NCBI RefSeq assembly: GCF_000295935.2
Contig: NZ_ALWO02000037.1
Coordinates: 274,259-338,258 of the forward strand
Length of the DNA: 64,000 nucleotides
DNA from: Indibacter alkaliphilus LW1
Lineage (GTDB): Bacteria; Bacteroidota; Bacteroidia; Cytophagales; Cyclobacteriaceae
Direction of reading: 5' to 3'
Every line of letters starts with the position of its first letter. The first letter of the stretch is position 1. Below are positions 18,484-27,923 of the stretch, in pieces. The position numbers were made by a program, and so were the translations under genes. The notes beneath the pieces are model-generated. The model ran no database searches, was not told the origin of the DNA, and was given only the letters and a program-made list of their open reading frames with translations.

Positions 18484-20175
18484 CTAAATACAATGTGCTG
18501 CGTTCACCAGTTGCCAAAGAAAATAACTATTTTCCTGATCACCTTTCATGTAACTGTCCACGGCAGCTTCTGTCTGATTTTTATTAAGCCAACCAGTTTT
18601 GTACAGCAAGTTGACATGGTCCATTACCCAAGGGGACAATTCATTTCCCAGCCATTCTCTCTGAGGTGTCTGAAGAGGTCTCTTTGGTGCATAAGAAATC
18701 TGATTGTTTAAAAATTTGGAAGAAATATCCCTTAAATAAGATTTTTGCACACCATCCTTAATCTTAAAGTCCATAGGTAGATTGAATACAAACTCCATAA
18801 GTTCATGGTCAAGAAAAGGCTCTCTCAATTCCACAGAATTAATCATACTTGCCATATCATTGTATTTCAGAGCTCTGGGCAATTTTGAAAAGAAAATGTC
18901 TCTATACTGAAGATTTAAAATACGGTTTTCAAATGGCTTGACGGTATCTGGATATTCAGAATGCATCAAAAACTCTTTTTGAAGCAATTCCGGCTTTACC
19001 GGTGACTTTTTACTCCCCTGCACCAGTTTATCCTCGGGTTGCAGGTAATAATCATAACCTGCCCAAACCTCATCAGAACCTTGACCGTCCAAAAGCACCA
19101 AAACCCCCGATTCTCTTGCAATGGAGAATAGCTTGGAATAAGCTAGTGTGGGAATTCCGCCAAATGGTTCACATAAATGATCGGACATTTTTTTTGTTAA
19201 TGCTGGAACCTCTTCACTTTTCAAAAGGCATTTATTAAGCTGAAAACCAGTATTTTCCAGCATTTTTTCAACCCAGACTAACTCATCATACCTTTCATCT
19301 CCTGTAAAGAAAGTAAAAGCTTGGATATTTTCCTTTCCATAAAACTTCAAAACCATTGAAAGCAAAAAACTGGAATCAACACCCCCGCTTAAATTGAAGC
19401 CTACTGGTACATCAGCACGAAACCTGAGTCTAATAGTTTCTTCATAAAGCTCCATTAATCTCTCTGTCACATCATCGCTTTTGGCAGATATACCTTTTTG
19501 GTTGACGTTTTGAACAAAGTCATACCATCTCTTAATCCGTAACTCCTTGTCTTTGTATATCAAGTATGATCCCGAGGGAAGTTGATAGACATCTTTCCAA
19601 AATGAATCCTTGCCTGTCCCATTAAAGCCGTATGCAAAAAAAGTACTCCAGACTTTCTCATTGGGGTACTTATGTATGCCCGCTTCAAACAGAGCTTTGA
19701 TCTCAGAGGCAAAATAAAAACAGTCGTCTTGTCGCGAAAAGTAAAAAGGCTTGACACCAAATCTATCTCGCGCAGCAAAAAGCACTTTTTCATGGCTGTC
19801 CCATACTGCGAAGGCAAACATTCCCTTCAGTTTATCCAAGCATGCTTCACCCCACTCCAAATAAGCATAAAGCAAAACTTCTGTATCGGATTGTGTTTTG
19901 AAAGTGAATTTATTTTTAAGCTTAGATCTCAGTTCAATATAATTATATATCTCTCCGTTAAAAGTCAGGAAGTAACGCCCATCATCAGATACAAAGGGCT
20001 GGTTTGCAGCCTCTGTTAAATCCAAAATACTTAATCGGTTATGTCCCAATGCACAGACTCCGTTCACAAAAAAGGTCCCGGTATGATCTGGACCTCTATG
20101 ATTTTGGACTTTGAGCATTGATTCTAAGGCGTGAATATTGGCCCTGTGACCAATAATTCCTGCAATTCCACACAT
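18484..20175 (-). CDS. asnB: asparagine synthase-like glutamine amidotransferase, copy 2
   Basis: The 563-residue protein starts with the catalytic Cys2 (MCGIAGIIGH). The class II glutaminase domain has NHRGPDHTG, GHNRLSILDL, FNGEIYNY and SDTEVLLYAY; the ATP-binding motif NLSGGVDSS is at about 262-269. It is shorter than the other two copies, which have 622 and 627 residues. It lies 6 bases after the NeuA-like gene and 1 base before a GT-B-like gene. The position between nonulosonic acid genes suggests amidation of a carboxyl group on a sugar, but ordinary asparagine synthesis is also chemically possible. Confidence 0.88.
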   Translation of the reverse strand: MCGIAGIIGHRANIHALESMLKVQNHRGPDHTGTFFVNGVCALGHNRLSILDLTEAANQPFVSDDGRYFLTFNGEIYNYIELRSKLKNKFTFKTQSDTEVLLYAYLEWGEACLDKLKGMFAFAVWDSHEKVLFAARDRFGVKPFYFSRQDDCFYFASEIKALFEAGIHKYPNEKVWSTFFAYGFNGTGKDSFWKDVYQLPSGSYLIYKDKELRIKRWYDFVQNVNQKGISAKSDDVTERLMELYEETIRLRFRADVPVGFNLSGGVDSSFLLSMVLKFYGKENIQAFTFFTGDERYDELVWVEKMLENTGFQLNKCLLKSEEVPALTKKMSDHLCEPFGGIPTLAYSKLFSIARESGVLVLLDGQGSDEVWAGYDYYLQPEDKLVQGSKKSPVKPELLQKEFLMHSEYPDTVKPFENRILNLQYRDIFFSKLPRALKYNDMASMINSVELREPFLDHELMEFVFNLPMDFKIKDGVQKSYLRDISSKFLNNQISYAPKRPLQTPQREWLGNELSPWVMDHVNLLYKTGWLNKNQTEAAVDSYMKGDQENSYFLWQLVNAAHCI

Positions 20176-20181
20176 ATGATA

Positions 20182-20883
20182 TTATGAATTATTGATTTTT
20201 TTGATGATTTTTTCTGCCTCATCCCAGTCTTCCAATGTATCTAAATTGACATGGAATTTTGGGTCCCCCAAGATGTAAGTTAACTTTTCCCCAAATATTG
20301 AGTGCCTTTCCTTTATTACTGATGATTTGGTTAAATAGATTGCTCCGTCCCTGAAGAATGCTTTTGGTAATTTTTGCCTTTGTGAAATCAAAGCTTCATC
20401 TCCCGTAGATATGAAAAGAAAGCCCTCTTCATTTTCCTCAAAAATCCAATGTGGGTTATATTCATGCGGGACAGGAAGCACTGAAACCAAAGTATCTGCA
20501 CCCGAACTGCTGAATTTATGAATCGCTTCATCTATCATCCCTCTTCTTCTAAATGGGCTGGTAACCTGTAGGATGCATACTGCATCAAAAGTTTCTCCTT
20601 TATTTTCAAAGTAATCCAGACAATGTATAATCACTCCCAATGTAGGCGCCTGATCATCTGCCAGAGATGATGGTCTTTTAAAAGGCACATCCAAACCCAA
20701 GTCCAGAGCAACTTTACTGATTGCGTCATCATCTGTACTTACCACAACCTTACTGAGTAAAGAGGATTCGTCTATGGATCTTTTTGTATAAGCAATCAAA
20801 GGTTTCCCTCCCAGTAATTTAATGTTTTTGCCAGGAATCCCTTTTGAACCTCCCCTAACTGGAATTATGCCAAGGATTTTCAT
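20182..20883 (-). CDS. neuA: acylneuraminate cytidylyltransferase (CMP-nonulosonate synthetase)
   Basis: The 233-residue protein has the CMP-sialate synthetase signature at its N-terminus: IIPVRGGSKGIPGKNIKLLG, with the conserved R and K that bind CTP. VVVSTDDDAISKVA and LQVTSPFRRRGMIDEAI follow in the family order, and a FFRDGAIYLTK stretch lies near the C-terminus. Length is typical for the bacterial enzyme. It activates a nonulosonic acid as its CMP derivative. It directly follows a NeuC-like gene in the order NeuB-NeuC-NeuA. The sequence alone does not separate Neu5Ac from legionaminic acid; the absence of LegB/LegC-like genes here favours Neu5Ac. Confidence 0.88.
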   Translation of the reverse strand: MKILGIIPVRGGSKGIPGKNIKLLGGKPLIAYTKRSIDESSLLSKVVVSTDDDAISKVALDLGLDVPFKRPSSLADDQAPTLGVIIHCLDYFENKGETFDAVCILQVTSPFRRRGMIDEAIHKFSSSGADTLVSVLPVPHEYNPHWIFEENEEGFLFISTGDEALISQRQKLPKAFFRDGAIYLTKSSVIKERHSIFGEKLTYILGDPKFHVNLDTLEDWDEAEKIIKKINNS

Positions 20884-20951
20884 TCTTTATTTTTGATTTT
20901 TCGGATTTGATCAGAGTCTTATATGTTGATCGCAATATTTCACAGCGATTC

Positions 20952-22106
20952 CTAAAATGTAATGGTCTTATGGAACACCAAAGGAAGTGTTGACAACAGT
21001 TTGGCAATTTGTTTACCTGCATCTCCCCCACCGTAAATATGGGAAGTTGATGGCTTATGACGGGTATGGGCTTTTATAGCATGAAGTATTTCATCTTTTG
21101 AATAACCAACATCTATGACGTTGTTCCCCCTGTCTCTTTTGTTTTGCCTACTTCCAATATTGACTACAGGGACACCTAAAAAAGCACATTCCCTGATACC
21201 TACACTGCTATTGCCGATTAATCCCTTGCTATTGCATAAAACACGTAGAAAGTCTAAAGGCTCCATATTTTTGAAAAAATGGAAATGATCCAGCTTGTGG
21301 GTTTCCCTGAAAGATCGGATACCTGTACTTGTCCCATCTGCTCCAGCATCTACATTTGGCCAAAACATCAAAACTGGTTCCTTGATTTCGTACATGGCAT
21401 GCAAAGTTTCCTCAATCTGTTTTCTAGAAAGCGACACTTCTGTAGTAACCGGATGCTGCATGACCACCCAATACCCATTTTTCAAATCAGGAGCAGCTCC
21501 TACTCCACCATACTTTTGATAAGGCTCAAAATCCAGGCGGGGATTTTCTTTTACACCCGCAGCCAAATCTATACTTGGGCAGCCCGTATTGAATACAAAT
21601 TCAGGGTTCTCCCCGAGCTTCACTACCCTTTCGTAAGCTCCATTAGAGGCCACAAAGTGGTAATCGGCCAATTTAGTGATAGAATGTCTTACTTTTTCAT
21701 CAATATTACCTGTAACCTCACCACCCTGTATGTGGGCAAGTGGAATATTCATATAAGATGCGGCAATAGCAGTAGCCATAGTTTCAAACCTGTCTGCTAC
21801 GGTGACCACTATATCAGGAGCTAGGTTGTCAAAGACAGTGGAGAGCTCAAGTATCCCAATTCCTGTAGTCTTTGCTGCGGCAGTCAAATTTTCACCTTCA
21901 AGGATGTTGAAAACTTTTGCTGAGATTTCAAAACCATCTTTAACCATATAATTGACTGCTGAACCATACCTGTCCAACAATGCAGAGGCAGCAACTACGA
22001 GCTGAAGTTCAAGATCAGGGTGTTTATTGATTGCCTCTAGGGCAGTTTTTATCCGTGAATAAGACGGCCTAGCTGTAATTACGACACAGATTTTTCTTTT
22101 TGCCAT
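20952..22106 (-). CDS. neuC: hydrolysing UDP-GlcNAc 2-epimerase (NeuC type)
   Basis: The 384-residue protein begins MAKRKICVVITARPSYSRIK, the NeuC/LegG signature (T-A-R-x-x-Y). Further motifs are VTVADRFETMATAIAASYMN, AHIQGGEVTGNIDEKVRHSI (the catalytic Glu and His region) and LIGNSSVGIRECAFLGVPVV, all in WecB-superfamily order. NeuC converts UDP-GlcNAc to ManNAc plus UDP, the first step to Neu5Ac; LegG does the same on the 2,4-diacetamido sugar. It lies 18 bases after the NeuB-like gene, and 68 non-coding bases separate it from NeuA. Confidence 0.9.
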   Translation of the reverse strand: MAKRKICVVITARPSYSRIKTALEAINKHPDLELQLVVAASALLDRYGSAVNYMVKDGFEISAKVFNILEGENLTAAAKTTGIGILELSTVFDNLAPDIVVTVADRFETMATAIAASYMNIPLAHIQGGEVTGNIDEKVRHSITKLADYHFVASNGAYERVVKLGENPEFVFNTGCPSIDLAAGVKENPRLDFEPYQKYGGVGAAPDLKNGYWVVMQHPVTTEVSLSRKQIEETLHAMYEIKEPVLMFWPNVDAGADGTSTGIRSFRETHKLDHFHFFKNMEPLDFLRVLCNSKGLIGNSSVGIRECAFLGVPVVNIGSRQNKRDRGNNVIDVGYSKDEILHAIKAHTRHKPSTSHIYGGGDAGKQIAKLLSTLPLVFHKTITF

Positions 22107-22124
22107 TGTTGAATTTTTTTAGGA

Positions 22125-23123
22125 TCAATTTCCTGAAAGCATTTCACTGGTGATAAATTCCCATTGTTGAATATCTCTTAAAGCTTTCTTACCAACAACA
22201 GAAGCATAGTTACTGGCAGGAATACCTCTATTTCCGGGTTTTTTTGCTTCTAAATCTTCTATTAAAATCCGTTCTCCTTTTCTTTTGGCCTTGTTGAGGG
22301 ATAGACTTTTTTCAAAAATCTGTTTCAACTCTGAAAATTTAGAATTATCATTTTTATCTATTGGGTTTTGGGTAGCCATTTGAATCTGCTTGATTCCCCG
22401 ACAGAGTTTTGCCACATCATCAACCTGAAGGCTAGATGCAGAATCAGGGCCAAACTGCCTCTTGTCAAACACAACATGAAACTCAAATATAGTGGCCCCC
22501 AAGCTGGCAGCAGCAAGGCATGCAAAAATATCTCCACTATGGTCTGAAAAACCCACAGGAACATTGTACCTTGAAGAGAGTTCATTGATAACATTTAGCC
22601 CCCAAAGACCCGGGGATGTTGGATAAGCTGTTGTACATTGAAGAATACTTATATCTGCACCTCTATTTTTGAGGAATTCAACGCTTTGGTCTAATTCTGC
22701 GTAGGAACTCATGCCCGAACTCAGCATAACAGGTTTTCCTGTTTGTGCTATTTTTTCCAGCATCAAAAAATTACTAACTTCCCCAGAGCCTATTTTGTAT
22801 CTTTTAACCCCAAGTTTTTCCAATAATTCAACAGCCTGAATACTAAAAGGTGATGAAATGAACTCCATCGCTTTTTCTTCACAGTGCGCTTTGAGCCCTG
22901 ACCACTGGTCAAAGCTAAACTCCATTCTTTTCCAGTAATCGAACCTGGTAGCGTCCTGATAGCTGAATTTTACTCTGAAAGGTTCATACGGAGAACTCTC
23001 TGCCTCAGCAATATGGGTCTGGAATTTAACAGCATCAACCCCTGTGCCTGCAAGGGCGTCAATAAATGCATGAGCCTGACCAAGGCTTCCGTCATGAGCC
23101 TGTCCTATTTCTGCTATTATCAT
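22125..23123 (-). CDS. neuB: N-acetylneuraminate synthase-family enzyme (NeuB type)
   Basis: The 332-residue protein has the NeuB TIM barrel at the N-terminus: IIAEIGQAHDGSLGQAHAFI, VKFQTHIAEAE, EFISSPFSIQAVELLEKLGV and YKIGSGEVSNFLML, followed by LQCTTAYPTSP and VGFSDHSGDIFACLAAASLG. From about residue 270 it has an antifreeze-like SAF domain (KKPGNRGIPASNYASVVGKK). It condenses a 2-acetamido hexose with phosphoenolpyruvate. The start overlaps the stop of the third AsnB-like gene by 4 bases. The gene could also make legionaminic or pseudaminic acid; the pathway genes those need are not in the window. Confidence 0.9.
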   Translation of the reverse strand: MIIAEIGQAHDGSLGQAHAFIDALAGTGVDAVKFQTHIAEAESSPYEPFRVKFSYQDATRFDYWKRMEFSFDQWSGLKAHCEEKAMEFISSPFSIQAVELLEKLGVKRYKIGSGEVSNFLMLEKIAQTGKPVMLSSGMSSYAELDQSVEFLKNRGADISILQCTTAYPTSPGLWGLNVINELSSRYNVPVGFSDHSGDIFACLAAASLGATIFEFHVVFDKRQFGPDSASSLQVDDVAKLCRGIKQIQMATQNPIDKNDNSKFSELKQIFEKSLSLNKAKRKGERILIEDLEAKKPGNRGIPASNYASVVGKKALRDIQQWEFITSEMLSGN

Positions 23124-25003
23124 ATTTTTTGGGTTAAGAAATCATGAGGTACCTTGAGGTGAAATACTCTTAGCCAAATTTCCAATACCAATATTCCGAA
23201 CAAAACCCTAGCTAGTGTTGGTGTAGGCGAGGTTCGGTGCTGCTTGATCAAGCTTATTATACCCTCCCTATTAAAATCAAAATATATGGAAGATACTCCT
23301 TCAAGAATCATGCTTTCAAGCAGCTCTCCCCATTCATTTTGCATAAAACTTGCATAGGGTATAGAGAAACCCTTTTTAGGACCATGCTTTACCTTTCCTG
23401 TAAAATCCTCCAAAATTGATTTTGTAAGTTCTTTGTCAATCCGGTTCGGCATCATAGAATCCACAGGAACTGACATCAAGTAATCTACTAGTGTATGGTC
23501 TAAAAAAGGGGCTCTAACCTCAACGCTACTGTGCATGGCCGCAGAATCAATCTTATACAGAAATGCACCTGGAAGTTTGGTCGCATAGTCTACATGAAAG
23601 CTGATTTTGGAGTGATTTTCACCTAGCTCTTTCTCCAATTCTACGAATTTCTGCCAAGTCGCATGAATATTTTTACTTTTGTTAAAAACTTTGGAAACAA
23701 GTGAGTTATTCAAGTTGTGTCTTCTGTAATAACCACTCCATCCACCAAGGGTCATTCTGTTTCGGTCATTTAGCCGTGTTGCAAACTGCTTTTCAACCCA
23801 AGAATTGTGATTCCCAAGAACCTTTTCTATAACTTTATTACCTCCTAGAATACCACGGAATTTCACACTCTGGTAAAGGTTTGTCCTGTTGTAAGAACCG
23901 AATAATTCATCCCCTCCATCCCCGGACAACATGACTTTATACCTGCTTTTTATTTGATCAGTCACCATAAATGAGGGAATTAGCGAAGCATCTGCAAGCG
24001 GCTGAATATCCTTCAAAATATTTCCAAGCCTACTCAGTGAATCAATATCAACGGGAACGACCTCATGATTAATGTTCAGTTTTTTGGCAAATTCCTTCGC
24101 ACCTGAGGTTTCATCCATATTTTTATCACTGGTTCCCATTGTAATGGCCTGAATTCCTGGCTTTAGGTCATTTGCAATAGCTGTAATGAGAGAAGAGTCA
24201 ATTCCAGAGCTCAAAAAGGAGGCTACGGGAACATCAGCATGCAGTTCTCTTTGTATGATTTTATAGAGTTTATCTTTGGTGTGCTTTTTAAGCACATCAA
24301 AAGGGATATTTTCACCCAACTCCGAAGGAAGTTTATAGTATTGCGATAATTCAAACTTATGCTTTCCTAAAAGATAATGTGCCTTAGGGAATTGATTAAC
24401 TTCTCTGTAAATCGTATGGAAATCACTGATATAAAGGTTTTCAATAAGGTCTACCACAGCATCTTGATTTATGGTAAGATCTCTTGGGTAAATGCTTGCC
24501 AATGCAGAAAGTTCGGAGGCTAGGTAAATTTTGTCTTCTCTGTCAGAAATGTAAAAAATAGGTTTTTCTCCAAACCGGTCTCTTGCAACAAAAATCGACT
24601 TCTGCTTCTCATCGTAAATCAAAAAGGCAAACATGCCTATTAGTTTGCTGCAGACTTTATTCCCATACGCTTTGTAGGCCACTAAAATTACTTCAGTGTC
24701 TGAGTCGGAATGAAATTCAAACCCCTTTTGTATCAACTCCCTCTTAAGCTCGCGATAATTGTATATCTCTCCGTTGAAGATTATTCTGTAACCTAAATCA
24801 GGTCTGTAAAATGGCTGGTTGGAACTATCTGAAAGATCAATAATGGAAAGTCTATTGTGCCCCAGAACCACGTGATCATCACTAAAAACACCTGTTGCAT
24901 CTGGCCCCCTGTGATTTTGGAGCAAGATCCCCCTATCCATCCTTTCCTTATCTCTTGATGAGATGTTTCCGGAAGCCGAGAAAATTGCAGCTATTCCACA
25001 CAT
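23120..25003 (-). CDS. asnB: asparagine synthase-like glutamine amidotransferase, copy 3
   Basis: The 627-residue protein starts MCGIAAIFSA with the catalytic Cys2. The glutaminase domain contains NHRGPDATGVF, GHNRLSIIDL and FNGEIYNYREL. The ATP-pyrophosphatase loop reads FLSSGIDSS at about 263-271, a Ser-for-Gly variant of the SGGxDSS motif in the other two copies. RAPFLDHTLVDYL and KKGFSIPY are further family motifs. It lies 5 bases after a GT4 gene and overlaps the NeuB start by 4 bases. The substitution is found in some active members, so loss of function is not implied. Confidence 0.88.
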   Translation of the reverse strand: MCGIAAIFSASGNISSRDKERMDRGILLQNHRGPDATGVFSDDHVVLGHNRLSIIDLSDSSNQPFYRPDLGYRIIFNGEIYNYRELKRELIQKGFEFHSDSDTEVILVAYKAYGNKVCSKLIGMFAFLIYDEKQKSIFVARDRFGEKPIFYISDREDKIYLASELSALASIYPRDLTINQDAVVDLIENLYISDFHTIYREVNQFPKAHYLLGKHKFELSQYYKLPSELGENIPFDVLKKHTKDKLYKIIQRELHADVPVASFLSSGIDSSLITAIANDLKPGIQAITMGTSDKNMDETSGAKEFAKKLNINHEVVPVDIDSLSRLGNILKDIQPLADASLIPSFMVTDQIKSRYKVMLSGDGGDELFGSYNRTNLYQSVKFRGILGGNKVIEKVLGNHNSWVEKQFATRLNDRNRMTLGGWSGYYRRHNLNNSLVSKVFNKSKNIHATWQKFVELEKELGENHSKISFHVDYATKLPGAFLYKIDSAAMHSSVEVRAPFLDHTLVDYLMSVPVDSMMPNRIDKELTKSILEDFTGKVKHGPKKGFSIPYASFMQNEWGELLESMILEGVSSIYFDFNREGIISLIKQHRTSPTPTLARVLFGILVLEIWLRVFHLKVPHDFLTQKI

Positions 25004-25008
25004 ATATC

Positions 25009-26094
25009 TTAAGCCTCTATAGCCGATTTAAATTTCAACTCCCAATTTTCATAGTTATGGAAATTATTCAATTCTTCATTTGATAGCACTTCAAATTCCA
25101 TTTCCCTGAGTTTTTCAAATGATTCGACCCACGCCTGCACTTTGTTAGGTTCATTAACCTTCAAAACGCCCTTGGAGCCTTCAATCACTTCTTCTATTCC
25201 TCCATTAATTGAAGTGAGAACCTTCAACCCACACTTTATAGCCTCCACTAGAGATAAACCGAAACCTTCTTTCCAAAGGGAAGTAAAGAAGTAATAGTCT
25301 GAAATCTGTAAATAAGTAGACAATCGGTCATGAGAGACTTTACCAATCTGATAGATTTTTGCATTCCCTGTATTTATCTCTCCTGTATTGCCTATGATTA
25401 TAAATTTGAGCTTTGGATACATTTCTCCAAGTTTCTCTATCACTTTTAGAAAAATATGAAGTCCTTTTGCTGGTCTGGCATTAGCCATCCAGACAACCAA
25501 TTCATCTTCAGGTTCAAAACCCATTTCTTTTTTAAGCTGAAGTTTTTGCTTGGTTCCCAAAGGAAAAAAGAGATCAGATTTTACACCATTGCCAACAATA
25601 AATACTTCCGGGGAAAATATTTTATTTACGGCCATGGATTCCAGATAACCTAAGTTGGTCAAAAAGAAAACTTTGTCAATTTTATGTCCGAATCTTTCAG
25701 GTAATTGTAGCTGATGCCCATGATATGAAAATATCAATTCTATGGGACAGGACATTTTGTATTTAAGGCTAGCCAAAGCCTCGCATAGCACTAAATCATC
25801 CATCACTACCAGTTTGATGCTTTTTACTCCTTTACCAAGCTTTTGAACCGCACGGATAAAATCCTTTGCTACCCAGTTGCCTAGCTGAAAATCATAGAAA
25901 AAAGGATGATACGTAATCCATTTTCTTTTTACACAGACCACATTCTTTTGAGGAATTGAATCCCCTGGGGAAAGAATAAAATCGAAGAATTCAGGGTCAT
26001 TCTGGATCAAAACAGAAATTCTGTTATTCCAACTACCTAGTTTCACGGAAGGAATTTCAACATTTGAAACAAGAATTTTTAAATCCCTTTTCAA
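25009..26094 (-). CDS. GT4-family glycosyltransferase
   Basis: The 361-residue protein has a GT4 donor domain: ELVVWMANARPAKGLHIFLK, LKFIIIGNTGEINTGNAKIY, and TSLWKEGFGLSLVEAIKCGL, in which E-G-F-G-L-S-L-V-E is the E-x7-E motif. The acceptor domain opens MKRDLKILVSNVEIPSVKLG and is divergent, with no GGxE loop. It overlaps the upstream ABC transporter gene by 4 bases, suggesting translational coupling. Donor and acceptor are unknown. Confidence 0.88.
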   Translation of the reverse strand: MKRDLKILVSNVEIPSVKLGSWNNRISVLIQNDPEFFDFILSPGDSIPQKNVVCVKRKWITYHPFFYDFQLGNWVAKDFIRAVQKLGKGVKSIKLVVMDDLVLCEALASLKYKMSCPIELIFSYHGHQLQLPERFGHKIDKVFFLTNLGYLESMAVNKIFSPEVFIVGNGVKSDLFFPLGTKQKLQLKKEMGFEPEDELVVWMANARPAKGLHIFLKVIEKLGEMYPKLKFIIIGNTGEINTGNAKIYQIGKVSHDRLSTYLQISDYYFFTSLWKEGFGLSLVEAIKCGLKVLTSINGGIEEVIEGSKGVLKVNEPNKVQAWVESFEKLREMEFEVLSNEELNNFHNYENWELKFKSAIEA

Positions 26095-27893
26095 AACTCC
26101 TGTAATTCTACCATCCTTTTAAATTTCTTGCTTTTATCAATCAGCTCATCGAATGTCCCCTCATCCTTGATATTACCTTTTTCCATAAGATAAATGGTAT
26201 CGGCTTTTCTGATCGTACTCAACCTATGAGCGATAATGATTATAGTAAACTTGCCCATCAGGTTGTCAATATTTGTCTGAATTGCCTTTTCTGTTTCGGA
26301 ATCTAAGGCCGAAGTTGCTTCGTCAAATATCAAAACATCAACATTTTTATACAGCTCCCTAGCAATCGAAACCCGTTGTTTCTGTCCTCCACTGATCAAG
26401 ACTCCGTTATCCCCAAGGTAGGTATCTTCTCTTTCAGGGAGTCCTGATAAAAATTCTTGCAGGTTTGCCAACTGAATTGCTTCCCCGAAACGTTTTAAAT
26501 TTAAAGGAGACTTCTCGGCCCATAAGGTGACATTATTAAAAATTGTGTCATTGAAAATGACCGGCTCCTGGGTGATATATCCAAAACGTTTCCTATAAGT
26601 GGAAATATTTACATTCTTTCTTGCTGCTCCGTTTACTTCTATTAAGCCATCGGTAGGATTAATCAAGCCAATAATTAAATTGACCAAAGTTGTTTTACCG
26701 CTACCGCTTTCTCCAACAAAAGCATATGTACTCAAAGGCCTTAAGTTGATGTCAACATTTTCAAGCACACGAAAACCATTTGGATAGGAAAAAGAGATGG
26801 ATTTCAATTGCAGACTTTGAATTTGATCTACAGTTGGCTGTTCTTTGATTTGCTCTCTTCCTAGTTTAAAATCTCTTATCAGGTCTACTGAAGCCAGCAG
26901 TCCGCCAATATTTGAAATGAAACCTTGCCAACTTCCCTGCAAGGTGACAATGTAATTCAGCGCCCTATAAAGGAAAATTAAACTTAGAAGAATAGATGAC
27001 ATAGTTCCTCCTAATACATTTACCTGAATTAGAATAATCAGAACCACAACTGCAAGAATAATAGGTTCTCTTGCACTGGACATGATAGCGGAGTAAATTC
27101 CTATTTTTCTCTGATTATGTTCAATTTTATCTATGACATCCTTCAATTTCAATTTATAGGATGAAAAATAATCAGTAGCCTTAAGGTACTTGAAATTGTA
27201 TACAGCCTGTACCAAGAATGATTGGAAAGTATTTCCAAGTTTTGATAGACCTATTGATGCTTTTTCAGTATTGGTAAAAAGGTATTTAAATACCAGGTTG
27301 GAAAGATATCCGCCAATACTAACCAAAATCGCAAACTGGAAGTTAGAAAGCATAGCCAAACCAATATAAACCAATAGCAAAATTGCATGCTGTAAAGAGT
27401 TGAAATAAGCTAAAAAACCGTAGGTAAGTTTGATTCCCTCCGATGCGAGTGTATTTTGGATTTTGCCCGAGTCAAAATTCAAAAACTCCTTGTACCCCAG
27501 GTCACTTAGTCCATCTACAAGCTGGTACCTTAACTTTTTCACAAATTGATTCTGAAGTTTGATTTTAAAATAACCATCCAAAAATCTCATAATTGCTTTT
27601 AAAACAAAAAGAATGACCATAAATGTAATGACAACATTCAGATTGAGATCAAAACCTAGGCCTTCTATCCAGGTCAGCAAAAACCGGAGTTCACCCATAG
27701 AGTCAGCTTCCGCCCCGGTTATGTCGGAACCATCAGCTGCTATTTGGAAAACAGGTATAAAAAGGGCCAGTCCAAAACCATCCAGCAAACCTACCAATAA
27801 ACTTGATACAAGCAGAATGATGATTTTGTACCCTAAAAAAGAATAAAAAAATAGAAAATGCCGGAAATACTTTTCGAAAATTCTCTTGATCAT
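26091..27893 (-). CDS. ABC transporter, fused permease and ATPase (PglK/MsbA-like flippase)
   Basis: The 600-residue protein has five or six transmembrane segments in about residues 15-310 and an ATPase domain in 355-600. Walker A is GESGSGKT at 394-401, the signature is SGGQK at 501-505, and Walker B is VLIFDE at about 520-525, followed by the H-loop IIAHRLS. It is an intact exporter-type half-transporter. In a polysaccharide locus without another flippase in this operon, it most likely flips lipid-linked sugar to the periplasm. Operon A has a Wzx-type flippase instead. It follows the Wzc gene by 30 bases. Confidence 0.88.
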   Translation of the reverse strand: MIKRIFEKYFRHFLFFYSFLGYKIIILLVSSLLVGLLDGFGLALFIPVFQIAADGSDITGAEADSMGELRFLLTWIEGLGFDLNLNVVITFMVILFVLKAIMRFLDGYFKIKLQNQFVKKLRYQLVDGLSDLGYKEFLNFDSGKIQNTLASEGIKLTYGFLAYFNSLQHAILLLVYIGLAMLSNFQFAILVSIGGYLSNLVFKYLFTNTEKASIGLSKLGNTFQSFLVQAVYNFKYLKATDYFSSYKLKLKDVIDKIEHNQRKIGIYSAIMSSAREPIILAVVVLIILIQVNVLGGTMSSILLSLIFLYRALNYIVTLQGSWQGFISNIGGLLASVDLIRDFKLGREQIKEQPTVDQIQSLQLKSISFSYPNGFRVLENVDINLRPLSTYAFVGESGSGKTTLVNLIIGLINPTDGLIEVNGAARKNVNISTYRKRFGYITQEPVIFNDTIFNNVTLWAEKSPLNLKRFGEAIQLANLQEFLSGLPEREDTYLGDNGVLISGGQKQRVSIARELYKNVDVLIFDEATSALDSETEKAIQTNIDNLMGKFTIIIIAHRLSTIRKADTIYLMEKGNIKDEGTFDELIDKSKKFKRMVELQEF

Positions 27894-27923
27894 CTTGGAG
27901 ATATGTAAACTGAAAATTCTCTC

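Noticed and set aside
21279-21824. A 181-codon open frame on the plus strand opposite neuC.
   Set aside because: It lies wholly inside the intact NeuC-like gene, has no recognisable motif and a composition typical of an antisense shadow.
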